The translations under genes and the position numbers were made by a program. Below the pieces are notes generated by a model. It was not told the DNA's origin, made no database searches, and was given only the letters and a program-made list of their open reading frames with translations. 64,000 nt of DNA from Oscillospiraceae bacterium (GTDB taxonomy: Bacteria > Bacillota > Clostridia > Oscillospirales > Ruminococcaceae): assembly GCA_017483465.1 (NCBI GenBank), contig JAFUWN010000076.1, forward strand, positions 1 to 64,000, written 5' to 3'. This document shows, piece by piece, positions 47,231-55,622 of the stretch. Numbering within the stretch: the first letter of the stretch is position 1; the number at the start of each line of letters is the position of its first letter.

Positions 47231-47262
47231 GCAGGAAACACTGTTCGTGCAGTGTTTCCTGC
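47231..47262 (+). repeat. Perfect 13-bp hairpin after the pilin gene
   Basis: GCAGGAAACACTG-ttcgtg-CAGTGTTTCCTGC lies 22 bp after the flp stop. The sequence that follows is not a U-run, so it is probably not a full terminator. It could protect the 3' end of the pilin mRNA or reduce read-through into the peptidase gene. Confidence 0.7.
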
Positions 47263-47294
47263 ACAGCTTATTAAAAAAGAGAGGTTGTGTATTT

Positions 47295-47996
47295 TTGTAT
47301 TCCGTAATTACAGTGATTCTATGGGAGGTTTTCTCCCTGCTTGTGACGTTTCTGATGGTAAAGGAAACCAATACACGGATTGCCGCTGCCGCACAGCAGC
47401 AGGAACCGGAAACCACAGCCGTTCCGTACTGCTGGAATACAGAAAACAGAATCCTGCTGGGGCTGGTGGTTCTGCTGACGGGACTGTGTGCTTATTTTGT
47501 GTCGCAAAGTGTGGTTTCTGTCTGGTTCTGCATAGAAATGGGACTTTGTTACATAACTTTGCTCGGTGCAGCCGCTGTGGACAGAAAATTAAAGAAAATC
47601 CCGAATGTTCTGCCGTTTTTTCTGATGATCGGCGGCATTGCCGTACTGATTCTGCAAAGCTTTTCCAGTGAAATCGAACAGCCTGCGGCTTATATTCTCA
47701 GTTCGCTGCTCGGCTGTTTTCTGGCATTTGTGATTCTCATGATCGCCGGAAAGTTCTCCAGAGGCGGCATTGGCATGGGAGATGTCAAAATTTTGTGTGC
47801 TGTGGGGCTGGCAGGTCTGATGGTGGTGTTTTCCACGCTGATGATTGCCCTGTTCTATTGCCTGATCGTCATGATTTTTTATAAGCTCATGATTCGTTTC
47901 GGCAAGATCAGTCAGGAACAGTTTGCAGGGAATCTGGCGTTTGCACCTTTCCTGTATCTGGGATTTGTCACAATGAGTATTTTGAAAATATATTAA
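47295..47996 (+). CDS. tadV: TadV-type prepilin peptidase (family A24)
   Basis: This 233-residue integral membrane aspartic protease processes the pilin. The two catalytic Asp regions are visible: 'AAVDRKLKKIPNVLPF' and the G-x-G-D motif in 'GGIGMGDVKIL'. About seven hydrophobic segments are seen. The open frame reaches back into the pilin gene, but that part is not protein-like. The TTG at 47295, about nine bases after AGAGAGG and just before the first membrane helix, is the best start; it remains uncertain. Confidence 0.85.
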   Translation: MYSVITVILWEVFSLLVTFLMVKETNTRIAAAAQQQEPETTAVPYCWNTENRILLGLVVLLTGLCAYFVSQSVVSVWFCIEMGLCYITLLGAAAVDRKLKKIPNVLPFFLMIGGIAVLILQSFSSEIEQPAAYILSSLLGCFLAFVILMIAGKFSRGGIGMGDVKILCAVGLAGLMVVFSTLMIALFYCLIVMIFYKLMIRFGKISQEQFAGNLAFAPFLYLGFVTMSILKIY

Positions 47997-48015
47997 TAAC
48001 AGAAAAGGTGATCGG

Positions 48016-49335
48016 ATGAGTGCTTTGAAAATTGTGCTTCCTGTAATTCTGGCCGGGGCGGTTTCGCTCTCTTGGTTTCAGCTGGTCAGTTCCGTGGTTT
48101 CGGAACAGAACAGCTACCGGCAGTGCATTCAGAAAGCAAAAGAAAGCGAACAGAACGGCTTGTATGAACAGGCAATTGAATATTATAAAAAATCGCTGAA
48201 TTATAAAGAGGATACGAAAGTTTATGCCGAAATCAGCCGGATTTGCAGTGAGTTCTATGCAGAAGAAGATACTTCGCATGTCCGGAAGGTGTATATTGAC
48301 AACATGCTGGAGGCCGCCGAGGCCGTGCCGGAAGAGCCTTCTTACTGGATTACGGCGATTAAGTTATATATGGACAGGAAAGACTATTCTTCGGCATATT
48401 CTACCGTGAAGAAAGCCAGAAACCGGAGCGAGGCAAATGAAGAAATCGAAAGCCTGTATCAGGAACTGCGGTATATGACTCTGACAGATTCCAGCAGATT
48501 TTCTGATTTCAAGACGGCTCTGAACGGGTATATCAGCATTTATGACGGTGAAAACTGGAAAGTGACCAACAGTGTCGGAAAAGTGCTCAGTTCCGGCAAA
48601 TATCAGATGATCGGGCTTCTGGATGAAAGCGGCACGGGAATTTATATCGGTGATATGGGCATGAGAATGCTGGATAAACATGAAATCGTCCGTGCGAGGT
48701 TTGATTTTACCGTGGATGATGCCGGGATTTATTCTGCCGAAACAGACTGCCTGCCTGTTCTCAGAAACGGAAACTGGCAGTATGTCGGCCTTGACGGAAG
48801 TTATCTTTCCGGAAGATATGACGAGGCCGGCCGTTTCGCTAACGGAAGAGCCGCTGTCAAAGAAGACGGGGTCTGGTATCTGATTAATCAGAATGAAGAA
48901 AAAATATCCAGCGACTATGAAGACATCAAACTGGATTTGTCCGGCTCGTATCTCCAGAACGGCGTGTTTATTGCCAAAACAGACGGAAAATACCGGATTT
49001 ATAATGCAAGCGGTCAGCAGGCCGGCAGTCTCGTATGTGAAGATATTGACATCTGCCTGAAAGATAAGCTGATTGCCTATGAAGACGGCGGTCTGTGGGG
49101 CTTTGCTGATACCGAAGGCAATACGGTCATCGAACCGCAGTATCAGAAGGCAAAAAGCTTTTCCAACGGCCTCGCAGCCGTGTGTGACGGCAAGGAATGG
49201 GGCTTTATTGACCCGGAAAATAATTTAGTCGTGGATTATCAGTTCCTGGATGCATTTTATTTCAATGCCAAGCATTACTGCATTGTCAGCTGTGAAGAAA
49301 ATTCCTATCAGTTCATGCATTTGATGTTTGATTGA
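48016..49335 (+). CDS. Membrane-anchored TPR / WG-repeat protein
   Basis: The protein has 439 residues: one N-terminal membrane helix (about 5-28), a TPR-like helical region (about 38-160, e.g. 'EQNGLYEQAIEYYKKSLNYK'), then WG-type beta repeats ('LRNGNWQYVGLDGSY', 'KEDGVWYLINQNEEK', 'EDGGLWGFADTEGNTV', 'CDGKEWGFIDPENNLV'). WG repeats probably form a surface-exposed beta structure of unknown ligand. It takes the place in the cluster where TPR protein TadD is found in other species, but is not a clear homologue. AAAGGTGAT precedes the ATG, 19 bp after tadV. Confidence 0.8.
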   Translation: MSALKIVLPVILAGAVSLSWFQLVSSVVSEQNSYRQCIQKAKESEQNGLYEQAIEYYKKSLNYKEDTKVYAEISRICSEFYAEEDTSHVRKVYIDNMLEAAEAVPEEPSYWITAIKLYMDRKDYSSAYSTVKKARNRSEANEEIESLYQELRYMTLTDSSRFSDFKTALNGYISIYDGENWKVTNSVGKVLSSGKYQMIGLLDESGTGIYIGDMGMRMLDKHEIVRARFDFTVDDAGIYSAETDCLPVLRNGNWQYVGLDGSYLSGRYDEAGRFANGRAAVKEDGVWYLINQNEEKISSDYEDIKLDLSGSYLQNGVFIAKTDGKYRIYNASGQQAGSLVCEDIDICLKDKLIAYEDGGLWGFADTEGNTVIEPQYQKAKSFSNGLAAVCDGKEWGFIDPENNLVVDYQFLDAFYFNAKHYCIVSCEENSYQFMHLMFD

Positions 49336-49389
49336 TTCACAGTCTGGTATTATTTTAATATGCGATTATGAAAGTATGGTGAGAACCCC

Positions 49390-50076
49390 GTGAAAAATCT
49401 GAAAAACTATCTGAAACAGGAATCCGGTATGATTATGCTGGAATCCCTGATTGTGTACATGATCACGCTGGTGCTGCTGTTTTTTATTCTGGCTGTGTTC
49501 TCTGTCTTTTTCCAGAGATGGAATATTCAGGTTATTGCCAATGAAACGGCTATGCGTGTCGCACAGACCTACCGTGTCACAACGGCGGAAACCATGAGCG
49601 GCTATGTCTCGGAAGATGATCTGAAAAAAAGCTGGGATAAACTGGCTCTGTTCCGCTATCAGTTCTCCAATGACGCTGTTATGGATAACAAGGCCGGCTC
49701 CCGTGCCAGGAAATACGCCGCCGACCGCCTTTCCCGGACAACGTATACTCATGATGTCACAGAACCACAGATTGAAGTTTCCGTGGAAGATGACTGCATC
49801 CCCAGAAGACATGTCAACGTCACGATCAAGGGCGAATATGCCGTGCCGTTCGGAGCAATTCTGAGCAGTCTGGGCTTTGAAAGCACCACAAAATATGAAG
49901 TGACTTCTTCGGCAGAGTGCCTCGATCTGATGGAATATCTGACACTGACAGATTATGAAACTGCCCTGCTGGAACGCAAGTTCTTCGGAGATAATATCGT
50001 CACCAAGACACTCGACTGTGTGGATTCGTTCATGAATCTGATTCATCATTTCATAGAAGGTCCCGAAGAGGACTAA
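49390..50076 (+). CDS. TadE-like pseudopilin 1
   Basis: This 228-residue protein starts with 'QESGMIMLESLIVYMITLVL', a TadE-like signal with an N-terminal membrane helix preceded by a Gly, and continues as a mostly extracellular beta-rich domain. TadE/TadF pseudopilins are minor subunits needed for pilus assembly. The start is GTG with a weak ribosome binding site; no ATG is better placed. It is followed 13 bp later by the large TadG-like gene. Confidence 0.75.
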   Translation: MKNLKNYLKQESGMIMLESLIVYMITLVLLFFILAVFSVFFQRWNIQVIANETAMRVAQTYRVTTAETMSGYVSEDDLKKSWDKLALFRYQFSNDAVMDNKAGSRARKYAADRLSRTTYTHDVTEPQIEVSVEDDCIPRRHVNVTIKGEYAVPFGAILSSLGFESTTKYEVTSSAECLDLMEYLTLTDYETALLERKFFGDNIVTKTLDCVDSFMNLIHHFIEGPEED

Positions 50077-50089
50077 GGAGGCGTGACCT

Positions 50090-52666
50090 GTGAAAAGCAA
50101 GAAAAACTGGAAGTATTATCTGAAAAAAACCGCAAACGGTACTATTTCGCTGTTTCTGATCGTACTGCTGACACCGTTCCTGACAGTGGCCGCACTTCTG
50201 CTGGAAGCCCAGCATTATAACAGCTCTGTGGCGCTTCTGGACGAAGCAATGGCTTCTTCCTCGGTTTCCGTGCTTGCGGATTATGACAGCTATCTGAAAG
50301 ACCGCTGGGGTCTGGTGGCCGCCGGTCAGAAAAAAGACCTGAACGATTCGTTCAGTACCTATCTGGAATCCAATGTCAAGATTGTCGGCAATACACTCCA
50401 GGTCAACGGCACGGCCGTCACAGGCTGCTATGCCCTGACCGAAAAAGACGTTCTGGCAAATCAGATTCTGGAATATTCAAAATATAATATTACTTCCAAT
50501 GCCGTCAAAGATGCTGTGGAAGGCGTGCTGAACCTGTTTGATATTTCCGATAAGCTGTCAGGCCTCGAAGATGTCGGCAAACTGCTGGATTTTGCGAAAG
50601 ACGGTGCCGATACCGCAGAATCTATGCTGGATGTGATCGATGCTTCTGATGAACTCAAGAAATCTGCCAACGAGCTGAAAAAGAAAATCGAAGCTTGTGA
50701 AAAAAAATACGGCGACGGCAACGGCTGCTTTGAAAGCAGAATGAACAAGCTGACCGAAAAATTAAAAGAAGACCGCCCTTCTGATGCAAAAGAAGCTGAA
50801 AAATATGATAAAGAAGTCAACTCCCGCAGAAATGACTATGAAAATGCGAAAAATGCTTACAGCAATGCAATCGGCGATCTTGTTTCGGAAATGAAAACTT
50901 ATGAATCTGCTATGGAGAAACTCTCCAAAGCTCTGGATTCTGTCGAAAGCAGTGCAAAATCTATGGGTTCTGCTGTCGTGGATGAGGTTTTTGACGAAGC
51001 TTCTGAAAAATATGACGAGGCTAAAAAGAAAGTTGATGACTATAAAGGCGACAAAAACAGCGATGAGTATAAAAAGCTTGTCAAAGACAAGGATGCCGCC
51101 GAAGTGGAAAAACAAAACGCAGAAATTGAGAAAAAAGGTGTCAAAGCTGCCGATAAAGGCGTTTCTGAACTGGAAGATGCCTATAAAGAAGCTGTCAGTG
51201 GCTATTCCAAAGAAGTTATGGATGCCAAGATCGGTGAGCTGGAATCGCTCAAGACTTCTCTGCCCGGCAAAAATTCTATCGGTAAAGATGATATCGCTGA
51301 CGGCTATCAGATCGGTTCTGTAGTCTATGCCAGTGCGGATGATATTGTCAAGCTGATCGCTGAAATGGAAGCCAAGAAAAACGATGCCAGCCTTTCCGGT
51401 TTCGTCAAAGGCATGGTGGCAGCGTATAATTCTCTGATGAGTTTCAGTACAATCTATGAACCGTCTCTCTGTGCTCTCGTAGACAGTGCCAAACTGGAAA
51501 GAACAACTGCTACCGAGGCCATCGATGGTGTCGCACAGGCTCTCAAAGGTGCCAAGAAATTCAAAGATGCCGATTCTCTCAGAAAATACTGGGAGGCCAT
51601 CAAAGATGTCTGCGAAGGTGTTGCTACTGCAATTACCAAGACACAGCAGTTTATTACCGAAACTGTAGCAAGTATTCCGTCCAATGTCGGAACTCTGCTC
51701 ACAACAGACCGTCTCTGGTATGTCACATATTGTTATTATATGCTCACCTGCCGGACGGACTTCAACCGGGTCAGCCAGAAGACAGGCAGCCCGGCAATGG
51801 TAGCACTCGGCACATCGCCTGACCTGCCGGAACCGGCTATCATGTCAAGCAATGCGTTCGGCGGTACGGACAGTCTGCTGGCAGTGCTCAGTACGTTTAC
51901 CAATCTCTACAACGGCACGACAGAACCTGCGTTCTACGGTGCCGAGGCGGAATACATGCTTCTGGGCAGCAACAGCGAACTGATCAATCAGATCTATGCA
52001 TTTATTCTGACTTATATGGTTCGTTTTCTGATCGACATTCCGGCAGTGGCATTCAATAGTGAAGTTGCTGAAATTGCCGATGCTGCCGGTGCTGCTACTT
52101 TCGGTATCGGCACGGTGATCGTCTATGCTCTGGAACTGTTCCTGGAACCGCTCGTTGATACGCTCATACTGGTAAACAGAGGCACAGTGCCGCTGTATGA
52201 AACCACAATTTTCCTGACTCCGTCCGGTGCTCCGAAGCTGTTCGGAAAACTCGTGCAGGCCGTCAAGCTGACAGATACCCAGAAAAAAGAAATGCAGAAT
52301 AATCTGAAAAAAGCCTATAAAAAAGATGTTTCGGATAAGGTGGATCTTTCCAAAGAAACAGCCGACAAGGGCACAACCAGCGGCGGCGGCTTTGATTTTA
52401 CCAAGCTTATCCCTGAAATTGACTACCGGCAGCAATGCATGATTCTGACGATTCTGACCGTCAGCAATGATGAACTTCTCAAACGTCTGGGAAATATCAT
52501 TCAGCTGGAAACGGCATATCATTATAAAGATGACTGCACGTTCGAGCTTTCCAAAAGCTATACATTCCTCGAAACCAGTGCAGATGTCAAAATCGGACAG
52601 ATTGCCCCGTCCCTGACCGATCAGTCTATTTTTGAAGTCAACCGCACACTGTACAGGGGGTATTGA
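50090..52666 (+). CDS. Large TadG-like extracellular protein (DUF5702-type)
   Basis: The protein has 858 residues. An N-terminal membrane helix (about 18-40, 'TISLFLIVLLTPFLTVAALL') is followed by 'LLDEAMASSSVSVLADYDSY', as in proteins of DUF5702 type found in Gram-positive Tad clusters. A long Lys/Glu/Ala-rich coiled coil covers about residues 180-400, and a second globular part with hydrophobic segments covers about 500-720. It probably sits outside the membrane as a tip or scaffold component. The start is GTG after AAGGAGG. The next gene starts one base after its stop. Confidence 0.78.
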   Translation: MKSKKNWKYYLKKTANGTISLFLIVLLTPFLTVAALLLEAQHYNSSVALLDEAMASSSVSVLADYDSYLKDRWGLVAAGQKKDLNDSFSTYLESNVKIVGNTLQVNGTAVTGCYALTEKDVLANQILEYSKYNITSNAVKDAVEGVLNLFDISDKLSGLEDVGKLLDFAKDGADTAESMLDVIDASDELKKSANELKKKIEACEKKYGDGNGCFESRMNKLTEKLKEDRPSDAKEAEKYDKEVNSRRNDYENAKNAYSNAIGDLVSEMKTYESAMEKLSKALDSVESSAKSMGSAVVDEVFDEASEKYDEAKKKVDDYKGDKNSDEYKKLVKDKDAAEVEKQNAEIEKKGVKAADKGVSELEDAYKEAVSGYSKEVMDAKIGELESLKTSLPGKNSIGKDDIADGYQIGSVVYASADDIVKLIAEMEAKKNDASLSGFVKGMVAAYNSLMSFSTIYEPSLCALVDSAKLERTTATEAIDGVAQALKGAKKFKDADSLRKYWEAIKDVCEGVATAITKTQQFITETVASIPSNVGTLLTTDRLWYVTYCYYMLTCRTDFNRVSQKTGSPAMVALGTSPDLPEPAIMSSNAFGGTDSLLAVLSTFTNLYNGTTEPAFYGAEAEYMLLGSNSELINQIYAFILTYMVRFLIDIPAVAFNSEVAEIADAAGAATFGIGTVIVYALELFLEPLVDTLILVNRGTVPLYETTIFLTPSGAPKLFGKLVQAVKLTDTQKKEMQNNLKKAYKKDVSDKVDLSKETADKGTTSGGGFDFTKLIPEIDYRQQCMILTILTVSNDELLKRLGNIIQLETAYHYKDDCTFELSKSYTFLETSADVKIGQIAPSLTDQSIFEVNRTLYRGY

Positions 52667-52667
52667 T

Positions 52668-53237
52668 ATGAAACTGCAAAAAGATCAAGAAAACGGCATG
52701 GTGACTCTGGAAGCCTGCGTTTCTGTCCTGTTTTTCATGATTATCATGTTCCTGCTCTGGGGAATGTTTCTCATGTATATGGCACAGAATGCCACCGCTC
52801 ACGCACTTTTGCAGACTTCCCAGAGCCTTGCACTGGATAATTATTCCGCCCAGAAACTGGAAGCCGGTACCGGCTTCCCGGCAAATACCAGCCAGCTGAC
52901 GGTCAGACTGCTCCAGCGTGCCGATATTCTTCCGAACGGAACTTCTTATTTCGTACTGAATGAAGATTTAACCAAGAGTTCGGCAGATATTCCGGCGATC
53001 GCCAAAAAACGCTTTATCGGCTATCTTGCCAACGGCGATGAAGACAAGGCTGATACTATGCTCAAACAGATGAAAGTGGAAAACGGTCTGGACGGTCTGA
53101 ATTTTTCAGAATCCGAAGTCGACGGCGACAATCTGAAAATTATTGTGACATATCAGCTGAATTATGCGTTCCAGATCGCTTCGTGGGGAAAAACCAACGT
53201 CAGACAGGAAACCCTTGCACGGCTGTGGACGGAATAA
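52668..53237 (+). CDS. TadE/TadF-like pseudopilin 2
   Basis: This 189-residue protein begins 'MKLQKDQENGMVTLEACVSV' and continues into a membrane helix (about 17-40); the Gly-Met-Val-Thr-Leu-Glu pattern resembles prepilin-type or TadE processing sites. The rest is a small extracellular domain. The ATG at 52668 is chosen because AGGGGG precedes it and the upstream part of the frame overlaps the preceding gene. A minor pilus role follows from its neighbours. Confidence 0.75.
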   Translation: MKLQKDQENGMVTLEACVSVLFFMIIMFLLWGMFLMYMAQNATAHALLQTSQSLALDNYSAQKLEAGTGFPANTSQLTVRLLQRADILPNGTSYFVLNEDLTKSSADIPAIAKKRFIGYLANGDEDKADTMLKQMKVENGLDGLNFSESEVDGDNLKIIVTYQLNYAFQIASWGKTNVRQETLARLWTE

Positions 53238-53252
53238 ACGGAGGAAACTATC

Positions 53253-54821
53253 ATGCAATTTGAATTTGAAACCAAAGGAAGTCACACGTATCTGGTCTAT
53301 GAAGTTCCTGAAACCGAACAGCTGGATACGTTTGTGAAGGGAATGCTGACGAATAATAAAATCCCGGGGCTGGCCAATACGGTCATCACACAGATGAACC
53401 GGACTTATTCTGTCAGATATGAAGTGTCTTCTATGATTTCGGCTTCTCAGCTCTTTGCAGGAACGGTGAACAAAAAAAGAATGCTCGGTTTTTTCCGGGG
53501 GATTACAGAGGCATTTATCTCGGCAGAAGAATATATGCTGGATGAACCGCTGCTGCTGCTGGACTGTGAGTATATTTTTGTCAATGTGGTAACAGGCAAG
53601 ACGGTCATGATCTGTCTGCCGGTACATCAGCTGATTGAAGAAAAAAGAGATGTCAGCAGTTTTCTGAAACAGATTCTGTATCATGTCAAATTCGATCCGG
53701 ATGACGATACCAGTTATGTCGCTCTGCTGATGAATTATTTTAACAGCAATCTGCGTTTTTCGGCAGAGACATTCAAAGATTTGCTGGACGAGATCGAGGG
53801 CGTGAAACTTCAGGTACAGGAGCCTGCTGCCGCACCTGTACAGCCGGAACCCGTACCGGCTCCGGTGCCTCCGGCTGCTCCGGTTCCGCCGCCTGTTTCG
53901 GTTCCGCACGTTTCTGTTCCGCCTTATGTGCCGCCTAAGGCTCCTGCTCCCGCTCCCGTGCCCGAACAGACCAAAGTCAAAATGCCGGGCGGCGGTTCTA
54001 TCGCCATTCCCGGCAAAGACAGCCATATTCCGCATATTCCTACGGGCGGAACTGACAATAAAAAAACCGAGACTCCTGCTCCGGCTTCTGATGAGGAAGA
54101 AATCACCTGGCTGTATTTAATGCAGCATTATAATAAAGAAAATGCCGAAAAATACAAAAAGCAGAAAGAGGCTAAAAAAGCCGGAAAAAACAAGAACAAA
54201 ACTCCTGCTGCTCCGCCTCCTGCTGCTCCGGTTCTGCCGCAGAATACTCCGGTGAATCAGCCCTATCCTGTTCCGCCGCAGAATACTCCGGTGAATCAGC
54301 CTTATTCTGCTCCGCCGCAGAATGCTCCGGTGAATCAGCCTTACTCTGCTCCGCCGCAGAGTACTCCGACAAAGAATTATACGCCGATACCGCCGGCTCC
54401 GGCCGTACAGCAGCCCGTACCGCCGCAGAATACACCCTATCAGGGTACTACTGTGCTGAATCCCAGTGCTCTTGCCGGGGGGACAACTGTACTCAATCCG
54501 GCTCAGAAGCAGAAGCCGCCGCAGAAAAAGGCTTTTCTGCACAGAATCAAGAACGGCGAAAAGGTCGAAGTCAGGGGCGATATGTTCCGTATCGGCCGGG
54601 AACAGTCTTATGTGGATTACTGCATTGCCGATAATACGGCCATCAGCAGCAGTCATGCGTATATCACGCATAAGGCCGGAAAATATTTTATTACAGATAC
54701 AAATTCTACGAATAATACTTATGTGAATACCGTCATGCTCCCCAGCAGTACGGAAAAGGAAATTGTCAGCGGTGATAAAATCAGTTTCGCAAATGAAGAA
54801 TTTGAATTTGAAATCGCATAA
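53253..54821 (+). CDS. FHA-domain protein with proline-rich linker
   Basis: The protein has 522 residues. The N-terminal ~190 residues form a DUF6382-like domain. The middle (about 190-430) is rich in Pro, Ala and Val and contains a 13-residue repeat 'PPQNTPVNQPYSA' about 3.3 times. The C-terminal FHA domain (about 440-520) has 'FRIGREQSYVDYCIADNTAI' followed by 'SSSHAYI' and 'TNSTNNTYVN', with the Arg, Ser, His and Asn that read phosphothreonine. 'GTTVLNPSALAGGTTVLNP' just before the FHA domain offers threonine sites for the kinase encoded downstream. It probably links kinase signalling to the pilus machine. Confidence 0.88.
   Translation: MQFEFETKGSHTYLVYEVPETEQLDTFVKGMLTNNKIPGLANTVITQMNRTYSVRYEVSSMISASQLFAGTVNKKRMLGFFRGITEAFISAEEYMLDEPLLLLDCEYIFVNVVTGKTVMICLPVHQLIEEKRDVSSFLKQILYHVKFDPDDDTSYVALLMNYFNSNLRFSAETFKDLLDEIEGVKLQVQEPAAAPVQPEPVPAPVPPAAPVPPPVSVPHVSVPPYVPPKAPAPAPVPEQTKVKMPGGGSIAIPGKDSHIPHIPTGGTDNKKTETPAPASDEEEITWLYLMQHYNKENAEKYKKQKEAKKAGKNKNKTPAAPPPAAPVLPQNTPVNQPYPVPPQNTPVNQPYSAPPQNAPVNQPYSAPPQSTPTKNYTPIPPAPAVQQPVPPQNTPYQGTTVLNPSALAGGTTVLNPAQKQKPPQKKAFLHRIKNGEKVEVRGDMFRIGREQSYVDYCIADNTAISSSHAYITHKAGKYFITDTNSTNNTYVNTVMLPSSTEKEIVSGDKISFANEEFEFEIA
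54234..54372 (+). repeat. 39-bp tandem repeat in the FHA gene
   Basis: About 3.3 copies of a 39-bp unit encode the 13-residue proline-rich repeat. Units begin near 54234, 54273, 54312 and 54351. Copies are nearly identical, so copy number may vary between strains. Confidence 0.85.
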
Positions 54822-54826
54822 CGGAG

Positions 54827-55603
54827 ATGAAGCAGAACTTGAATTTTATTGCATCGGGTGAAACGGACATCGGTCTTGTCAAAGAGACCAATCAGGACAG
54901 CTACGGCGTGAGAATCGCAGAGACCAGCTACGGCACAATGGCTCTGGCGATTCTGTGCGACGGCATGGGCGGCTATTCCAAAGGCGAAGTCGCCAGTGCT
55001 ACGGTCGTGAAAGAGTTTTTCAAGTGGTTTGATACCCGTCTGCCGCTGCTGTGTCATGCAGTCAGTCAGGACAGTATTTTCAGCGAATGGAATCAGCTTG
55101 CTCTGCAATGCAACCAGAAAATCAGCAGTTACGGAAGCTCGATCGGCATTACGCTGGGAACAACGCTGACGGCTATGCTCCTGACGGAACAACAGTATTT
55201 TATGATTCATGTGGGCGATTCCCGGTGTTATGAAATTGCAGACAGTCTCACGGTTCTGACAAAAGATCAGACACTCGTTTCCCGGGAAGTCGAAGCTGGT
55301 GTTCTCACGGAAGAAGCCGCTAAAACCGACCCCCGCCGGAGTGTTCTGCTCCAGTGTATCGGAGCTTCCGAACAGGTTGTGCCGGATTTCCTCTCCGGAG
55401 AAGTGAAGCCCAATGCCGTCTATCTCCTGTGCAGTGACGGGTTTTATCATGAAATCACACCGGAGGAAATTTACGGCTATCTCAGCCCTGACAGGATGTA
55501 TCAGACAGATCTGATGTCGGCCAATATGCGGGCATTGATCGAACTCGACAAGCAAAGACAGGAACGGGATAATATTTCTGTCGTCTGTGTGAAGACCTGC
55601 TGA
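54827..55603 (+). CDS. PP2C-type Ser/Thr protein phosphatase
   Basis: A 258-residue metal-dependent phosphatase. Motifs include 'VKETNQDSYGV', 'LAILCDGMGGYSKGEVAS', 'SIGITLGTTLTAML', 'FMIHVGDSRCYEI' and 'LLCSDGFYHEI', which supply the metal-binding Asp residues. It removes phosphate from Ser/Thr and in bacteria is typically encoded next to a Hanks kinase, as here. The ATG is only one base after CGGAG, so the ribosome binding site spacing is poor and translation may depend on the FHA gene that ends 5 bp before. Confidence 0.93.
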   Translation: MKQNLNFIASGETDIGLVKETNQDSYGVRIAETSYGTMALAILCDGMGGYSKGEVASATVVKEFFKWFDTRLPLLCHAVSQDSIFSEWNQLALQCNQKISSYGSSIGITLGTTLTAMLLTEQQYFMIHVGDSRCYEIADSLTVLTKDQTLVSREVEAGVLTEEAAKTDPRRSVLLQCIGASEQVVPDFLSGEVKPNAVYLLCSDGFYHEITPEEIYGYLSPDRMYQTDLMSANMRALIELDKQRQERDNISVVCVKTC

Positions 55604-55622
55604 ACCGGAAGGAGATGTTCTT

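Noticed and set aside
47106-47294. Prepilin peptidase starting inside the pilin gene.
   Set aside because: The extra 63 residues lie in an alternate frame of flp and over the hairpin, and do not resemble a TadV N-terminus.
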